61,044 bases of DNA from an uncultured Elioraea sp. GTDB lineage: Bacteria; Pseudomonadota; Alphaproteobacteria; Acetobacterales; Acetobacteraceae. Under the pieces are notes generated by a model. That model searched no databases. It was not told the DNA's origin and saw nothing but the letters and a program-made list of their open reading frames with translations. The DNA lies in NCBI GenBank assembly GCA_938010425.1, contig CALLUO010000012.1:1-61044 (forward strand), given 5' to 3'. This document shows positions 57,500 through 61,044 of this stretch, piece after piece. Positions within the stretch are counted from its first letter, which is position 1. Every line of letters begins with the position of its first letter. A program made the translations under genes and the position numbers.

Positions 57500-58707
57500 C
57501 GGTCGATTTCGCCGAACACGATGTCGAGGCTGCCGATGATCGCCACCGTATCCGCCAGCATATGCCCTTTGGCGAGCCGATCCATCGCTTGGAGGTGCGC
57601 AAACCCTGGCGCGCGGATTTTGCAGCGATAGGGGCGATTGGTGCCGTCGGCGATCAAGTAGACGCCAAACTCGCCTTTGGGCGCCTCCACCACCGTATAC
57701 GTCTCACCCGCCGGCACGTGGTAGCCCTCGGTGTAGAGCTTGAAATGGTGGATTAAGGCCTCCATCGACGTTTTCATCTCAGCGCGCGAAGGCGGCGTAA
57801 TTTTGTGGTCCTGCGTCTTCACGGGGCCATCCGGCATGCGTTCGATGCACTGGCGAATGATTTTTACGCTCTCGCGCATCTCCGCTACACGCACCAAATA
57901 CCGATCATAACAGTCGCCATTGCGGCCGACGGGGATGTCAAAATCCATCTCAGCGTAAACGTCATAGGGCTGGGCTTTGCGAAGATCCCACGCGGCACCC
58001 GAGGCGCGCAGGCACGGACCGGACCAGCCCCAAGCCAGCGCTTCCTCGAGCGGCATCACGCCGATATCGACCGAACGCTGTTTCCAAATTCTGTTCTCAT
58101 TCAACAACGTTTCGAGGTCATCAACAAAACAGACGAAAGACTCCGTCCAGGACATAATGCGGTCAGTCAAACCCGGTGGGAGGTCCTTTGCCACACCCCC
58201 AGGGCGAAAGTAGTTCGCGTGCAGCCGCGCCCCTGACGCAGCTTCGTGGAATTCCATCAGCCGCTCGCGCTCTTCGAAACCCCAGAACACCGGTGTGATG
58301 GCACCGATGTCGAGACCAAATGTCGTGATGTTCAGCAAATGATTAAGTATGCGCGATATTTCGGCAAACAAAACCCTGATGTACTGCGCGCGTGGCGGCG
58401 GCGTGATGCCGAGGAGCTTCTCGACCGCTAGCGCGAAAGCATGTTCTTGGCACATCGGCGAGACGTAATCGAGGCGGTCGAAATAGGGAACCGCCTGCAT
58501 ATACGTCTTGTACTCGATCAGCTTCTCCGTGCCCCGATGCAAAAGGCCGATATGCGGGTCGGCGCGCTCTACCACCTCGCCATCCATCTCCAGCACCATC
58601 CGCAGCACGCCGTGTGCCGCTGGGTGCTGCGGCCCGAAGTTTATCGTGTGGGTGCGGATCGCCGCCCCGGGCCCCGTTTCACCCGCGCCAATGACGACTT
58701 CAGCCAC
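57496..58707 (-). CDS. nuoD: NADH-quinone oxidoreductase subunit D
   Basis: The 49-kDa-type subunit, 403 residues, related to the large subunit of [NiFe] hydrogenases and forming the quinone pocket with Nuo[23 protein letters not shown] (28-49) contains the quinone-contact histidine. Also conserved are [18 protein letters not shown] and the C-terminus [13 protein letters not shown]. It starts with GTG 58707 and overlaps nuoC by 8 bp. Confidence 0.96.
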   Translation of the reverse strand: MAEVVIGAGETGPGAAIRTHTINFGPQHPAAHGVLRMVLEMDGEVVERADPHIGLLHRGTEKLIEYKTYMQAVPYFDRLDYVSPMCQEHAFALAVEKLLGITPPPRAQYIRVLFAEISRILNHLLNITTFGLDIGAITPVFWGFEERERLMEFHEAASGARLHANYFRPGGVAKDLPPGLTDRIMSWTESFVCFVDDLETLLNENRIWKQRSVDIGVMPLEEALAWGWSGPCLRASGAAWDLRKAQPYDVYAEMDFDIPVGRNGDCYDRYLVRVAEMRESVKIIRQCIERMPDGPVKTQDHKITPPSRAEMKTSMEALIHHFKLYTEGYHVPAGETYTVVEAPKGEFGVYLIADGTNRPYRCKIRAPGFAHLQAMDRLAKGHMLADTVAIIGSLDIVFGEIDR

Positions 58708-59302
58708 GGTGCACCTTCTCGTCTCCAGGCAGTGTGGTCATGCCTTCCCAGGGCGAGAGAAAGTCGAAATTACGGAAGTCCTGCGCGAGCTTAACAGGCT
58801 CGTAGACAAGCCTTTTGGTTTCTTCATCGTAGCGAAGCTCGACGTGACCCGTCAGCGGAAAGTCCTTGCGCAGCGGGTGGCCCTCGAAGCCGTAGTCGGT
58901 CAGGAGGCGGCGCAGGTCAGGGTTGCCCTCAAACACGATGCCGAATAGATCCCAAGCCTCGCGCTCGTACCAGCCTGCCGCTGGCCAGATCTCAGCCACT
59001 GACGGAACAGGCGTGGTCTCATCTGTCGCTACCACCACCCGCACACGCCTATTCGGCACGGGTGCAAGAAGGTTGTACACGACGTCGAAACGCTGCAGAC
59101 GATCCGGCCAATCCACTCCGCAAAGATCCATCAACTGAGCGAATGCGAAACGCGGATCGTCACGCAGCATGCGCATCAGCTCGCGCAAGTGTTCGCGCCG
59201 CGCATCGATGCGGATTTCACCACGCCGTTCCTGCCAGGACAGAACGGCTTGCGGGCAGGAGGTGGCGATCTCCTCAGCCAAGCTGGCCAGAGTCGTCGTC
59301 AT
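58700..59302 (-). CDS. nuoC: NADH-quinone oxidoreductase subunit C
   Basis: The 30-kDa subunit, 200 residues. The family signature [20 protein letters not shown] and the end [17 protein letters not shown] are intact. NuoC and NuoD are separate genes here, unlike the fused NuoCD of E. coli. It lies 13 bp after nuoB. Confidence 0.96.
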   Translation of the reverse strand: MTTTLASLAEEIATSCPQAVLSWQERRGEIRIDARREHLRELMRMLRDDPRFAFAQLMDLCGVDWPDRLQRFDVVYNLLAPVPNRRVRVVVATDETTPVPSVAEIWPAAGWYEREAWDLFGIVFEGNPDLRRLLTDYGFEGHPLRKDFPLTGHVELRYDEETKRLVYEPVKLAQDFRNFDFLSPWEGMTTLPGDEKVHRG

Positions 59303-59315
59303 GGCGATGGCCCGC

Positions 59316-59864
59316 TCAGCGCTTCAGGATCGTGCCGCTGCGACGGATCTTCTTCTGCAGCAGCATGATGCCGTACAGCAACGCCTCTGCCGTCGGCGGA
59401 CAGCCAGGCACATAGACATCCACCGGCACCACGCGGTCGCAGCCTCGCACCACACTGTAGCTATAGTGGTAGTAACCGCCGCCGTTAGCGCAGGAGCCCA
59501 TGCTGATCACCCAACGCGGCTCAGGCATCTGGTCGTACACACGGCGCAGGGCCGGCGCCATCTTGTTGGTCAGAGTGCCGGCCACAATCATCACGTCGCT
59601 TTGCCGCGGGCTTGCGCGGGGGATGATTCCGAAACGGTCGAGGTCGTAACGGCTCATATAGGCGTGAATCATCTCCACCGCGCAACAGGCAAGCCCGAAT
59701 GTCATCGGCCATAGGCTTCCGGTGCGGGCCCAGTTCACCAGCTTGTCAAACTGGGCGACCAGGAACCCTTTCTCGACCAGAGACTGAGTCGCCTGCTTCA
59801 GCACTGCATCCTGCGCGGGGCCGGGTGGCAGCGCCTCCCGGTTCCAGGCAATCGACGTCGTCAT
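59316..59864 (-). CDS. nuoB: NADH-quinone oxidoreductase subunit B
   Basis: The 182-residue subunit holding terminal cluster N2, with the tandem cysteines C60 and C61 plus C125 and C155 as ligands ([26 protein letters not shown]). An N-terminal helix and loop contact the membrane arm. It lies 19 bp after nuoA. Confidence 0.97.
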   Translation of the reverse strand: MTTSIAWNREALPPGPAQDAVLKQATQSLVEKGFLVAQFDKLVNWARTGSLWPMTFGLACCAVEMIHAYMSRYDLDRFGIIPRASPRQSDVMIVAGTLTNKMAPALRRVYDQMPEPRWVISMGSCANGGGYYHYSYSVVRGCDRVVPVDVYVPGCPPTAEALLYGIMLLQKKIRRSGTILKR

Positions 59865-59883
59865 CGTTCAATCTCCCCGGCAG

Positions 59884-60249
59884 TCACTCCCAATCAAGAG
59901 CGCCCTTGCGCCATTCATAGATGAAACCGACCGTCAAAACCGCAAGGAAGCCCATCATCGAGCCGAAGCCGACCCAGCCAATGTCGCCCACCGCCACGGC
60001 CCAAGGGAAAAGGAACGCAACCTCGAGGTCGAAGATGATGAAGAGGATGGCAACCAGGTAGAAGCGAACGTCGAAACGACGCCGGGCATCGTCGAACGGG
60101 TCGAAGCCGCATTCGTAGGGCGACAACTTGGCCGCATCCGGATTTTGCTTCGCCGCGACGAGGCTGCCCAAAACCATCGCCAAAGCAAGAACAGCCGCGA
60201 TGCTGATGAAAATGAGGATCGGAACGTATTCGGCAAGATCGATCGTCAC
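59884..60249 (-). CDS. nuoA: NADH-quinone oxidoreductase subunit A
   Basis: A 121-residue three-helix membrane subunit. The loop [23 protein letters not shown], with the quinone-cavity cysteine, is diagnostic. The start is GTG 60249 with GGGGAG about 12 nt upstream. It is the first gene of the nuo operon, 126 bp from tRNA-Asp; no clear promoter is visible in that spacer. Confidence 0.95.
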   Translation of the reverse strand: MTIDLAEYVPILIFISIAAVLALAMVLGSLVAAKQNPDAAKLSPYECGFDPFDDARRRFDVRFYLVAILFIIFDLEVAFLFPWAVAVGDIGWVGFGSMMGFLAVLTVGFIYEWRKGALDWE

Positions 60250-60375
60250 GATCAGAAACGCTCCCCCCTTCGGTCCCGCCTAGAAGCGGTGCCTACTCAC
60301 CCAAAGCTCGTAAACCGGGTCCCGCCTTTCCAGCGGCTTTTTGACCAGCGATCCGCACGCGGCGGAGAAACTCAG

Positions 60376-60452
60376 TGGCGCGAGTGACGGGGCTCGAACC
60401 CGCGACCTCCGGCGTGACAGGCCGGCGCTCTAACCGACTGAGCTACACCCGC
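60376..60452 (-). tRNA. tRNA-Asp (anticodon GTC)
   Basis: A 77-nt cloverleaf on the minus strand. The acceptor stem GCGGGTG pairs with CACTCGC (one G-T), the D-arm is GCTC/GAGC, and the anticodon stem CCGGC/GCCGG encloses the loop CTGTCAC with GTC at 60418-60416. The T-arm GCGGG-TTCGAGC-CCCGT is intact. The discriminator is G and CCA is encoded. Confidence 0.96.
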
Positions 60453-60502
60453 GCAATGCTTTTGCAAGTACGGTTGGCAGCCAGCCGTGTCAAGCATCGC
60501 CC

Positions 60503-60577
60503 TGGTGGGCGGTGACGGAGTCGAACCGCCGACATCCTGTGTGTAAGACAGGCGCTCTACCGCTGAGCTAACCGCCC
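60503..60577 (-). tRNA. tRNA-Val (anticodon TAC)
   Basis: A 75-nt cloverleaf on the minus strand. The acceptor GGGCGGT pairs with ACCGCCC, the anticodon stem CCTGT/ACAGG encloses CTTACAC with anticodon TAC, and the T-arm is GGCGG-TTCGACT-CCGTC. The discriminator is A and CCA is encoded. It lies 70 bp downstream of hupB. Confidence 0.96.
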
Positions 60578-60647
60578 ACCCGCGCTGCGCACCGAACAGC
60601 CCGCCGCTCCCGCCGGCCCAAGTCGGGCGCGCTGCAGGCGAGAAAGC

Positions 60648-60920
60648 TCAGTTCACCGCCTCTTTCAAGCCCTTGCCGGCCTTGAAGCGGACACTAACGG
60701 TGGCCGGGATCTTGATCTCCTCGCCAGTGCGCGGGTTACGCCCCTTGCCGGCCTTGCGCTTCGAGGTCGAGAAGGTGCCAAAACCGACGATGCGCACCTC
60801 CTGCTTCTTCTTCAAAGCCCCTTCGATCGCGGCGAATACAGTGTCGATCACCTCGGCTGCCTTGGCCTTCGACAAGTCGGTCTTGTCGGCGACGTGTGCC
60901 ACGAGATCGTTCTTGTTCAC
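60648..60920 (-). CDS. hupB: DNA-binding protein HU
   Basis: A 90-residue nucleoid protein, starting at GTG 60920 (MNKNDLVAHVADKTDLSKAK) with GAGGG upstream. An in-frame ATG at 60995 would add 25 Arg-rich residues and lies at the predicted -10 element, so it is rejected. The DNA-binding arm contains GRNPRTGEEIKIPA, typical of HU rather than IHF. It precedes tRNA-Val and tRNA-Asp and the nuo operon; in relatives lon sits just upstream, which here would be outside the window. Confidence 0.95.
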   Translation of the reverse strand: MNKNDLVAHVADKTDLSKAKAAEVIDTVFAAIEGALKKKQEVRIVGFGTFSTSKRKAGKGRNPRTGEEIKIPATVSVRFKAGKGLKEAVN

Positions 60921-60993
60921 CTCTGCTGCCCTCTTGCCCTTGCGAGATCGGACGAACCGGCGCCGACTCGGAACCGGCTCCGTACCGATTGGC

Positions 60994-61023
60994 ACTCTAG
61001 GCAGCGCGTTCTGCGCCCGTCAA
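60994..61023 (-). promoter_or_regulatory. Predicted sigma-70-type promoter for hupB
   Basis: On the minus strand, TTGACG (61023-61018), an 18-bp spacer and TAGAGT (60999-60994). Transcription would start near 60987 and leave a leader of about 67 nt before the hupB GTG. This is the best sigma-70-like match I noticed in the window. Confidence 0.55.
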
Positions 61024-61044
61024 TCAGAGGGGCGGGAAAAGTCC

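Noticed and set aside
1-61044. Mobile elements, CRISPR arrays, defence islands, toxin-antitoxin pairs
   Set aside because: I looked for transposases, integrases, direct-repeat arrays and small paired genes and saw none; the content is uniformly core.

Overview
The window is a compact, high-GC core-genome segment of an alphaproteobacterium. Gene content and order (dusB-ntrBC-ntrYX-dat-hfq-hflX; hupB-tRNA-nuoA-N-birA-coaX-rnj-DUF1467-proS-lolC-lolD; rpsB-tsf-pyrH-frr-uppS-cdsA-dxr-rseP-bamA-skp-lpxD-fabZ-lpxA-lpxI) point to Rhodospirillales, possibly Acetobacteraceae. That placement is inferred from synteny and protein style, not from a database search. I see no rRNA, CRISPR array, insertion sequence, prophage or integron. 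Almost every base is coding, and adjacent genes commonly overlap by 1 to 13 bp.

Layout: (1) 1-447, minus: the 3' portion of the window holds an iron-sulfur protein that runs off the left edge, preceded by a perfect FNR-type box at 527-540. (2) 748-12756, plus: dusB and the nitrogen two-component systems NtrBC and NtrYX, then a D-amino-acid transaminase, a HAD phosphatase, hfq, hflX, a groES without groEL, and an inositol-monophosphatase-family gene. (3) 12770-60920, all minus, converging on region 2. Read in the direction of transcription from the right edge it contains: hupB, tRNA-Val, tRNA-Asp, the complete 14-gene complex I operon nuoA-N, birA, coaX, rnj, a DUF1467 gene, a 426-bp gene-poor spacer, a small secreted protein, proS, and lolC-lolD. 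Then come rpsB-tsf-pyrH-frr (translation and UMP kinase), uppS-cdsA-dxr-rseP-bamA-skp-lpxD-fabZ-lpxA-lpxI (isoprenoid, phospholipid, lipid A and outer-membrane assembly), gloA, a MaoC-like gene and dnaE. Last are a lytic transglycosylase, a D,D-carboxypeptidase, tmk, holB, metG, tatD and mazG.

The genes fall into functional groups: nitrogen sensing and RNA-level regulation on the left, replication and nucleotide metabolism plus peptidoglycan remodelling next, envelope biogenesis with early translation factors in the middle, and respiratory complex I with cofactor genes (biotin ligase, pantothenate kinase) on the right.

Most of the window is ordinary conserved machinery. The places worth a second look are mainly non-coding: the FNR-box promoter (496-540), the spacer at 42065-42490 with a 13-bp perfect plus-strand hairpin among minus-strand genes, the rpsB leader (38125-38332), and a perfect 10-bp inverted repeat between dnaE and the transglycosylase gene. 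Others are organisational: an orphan groES, lpxB missing from its usual place, and an envelope/translation block sitting between lolD and dnaE.
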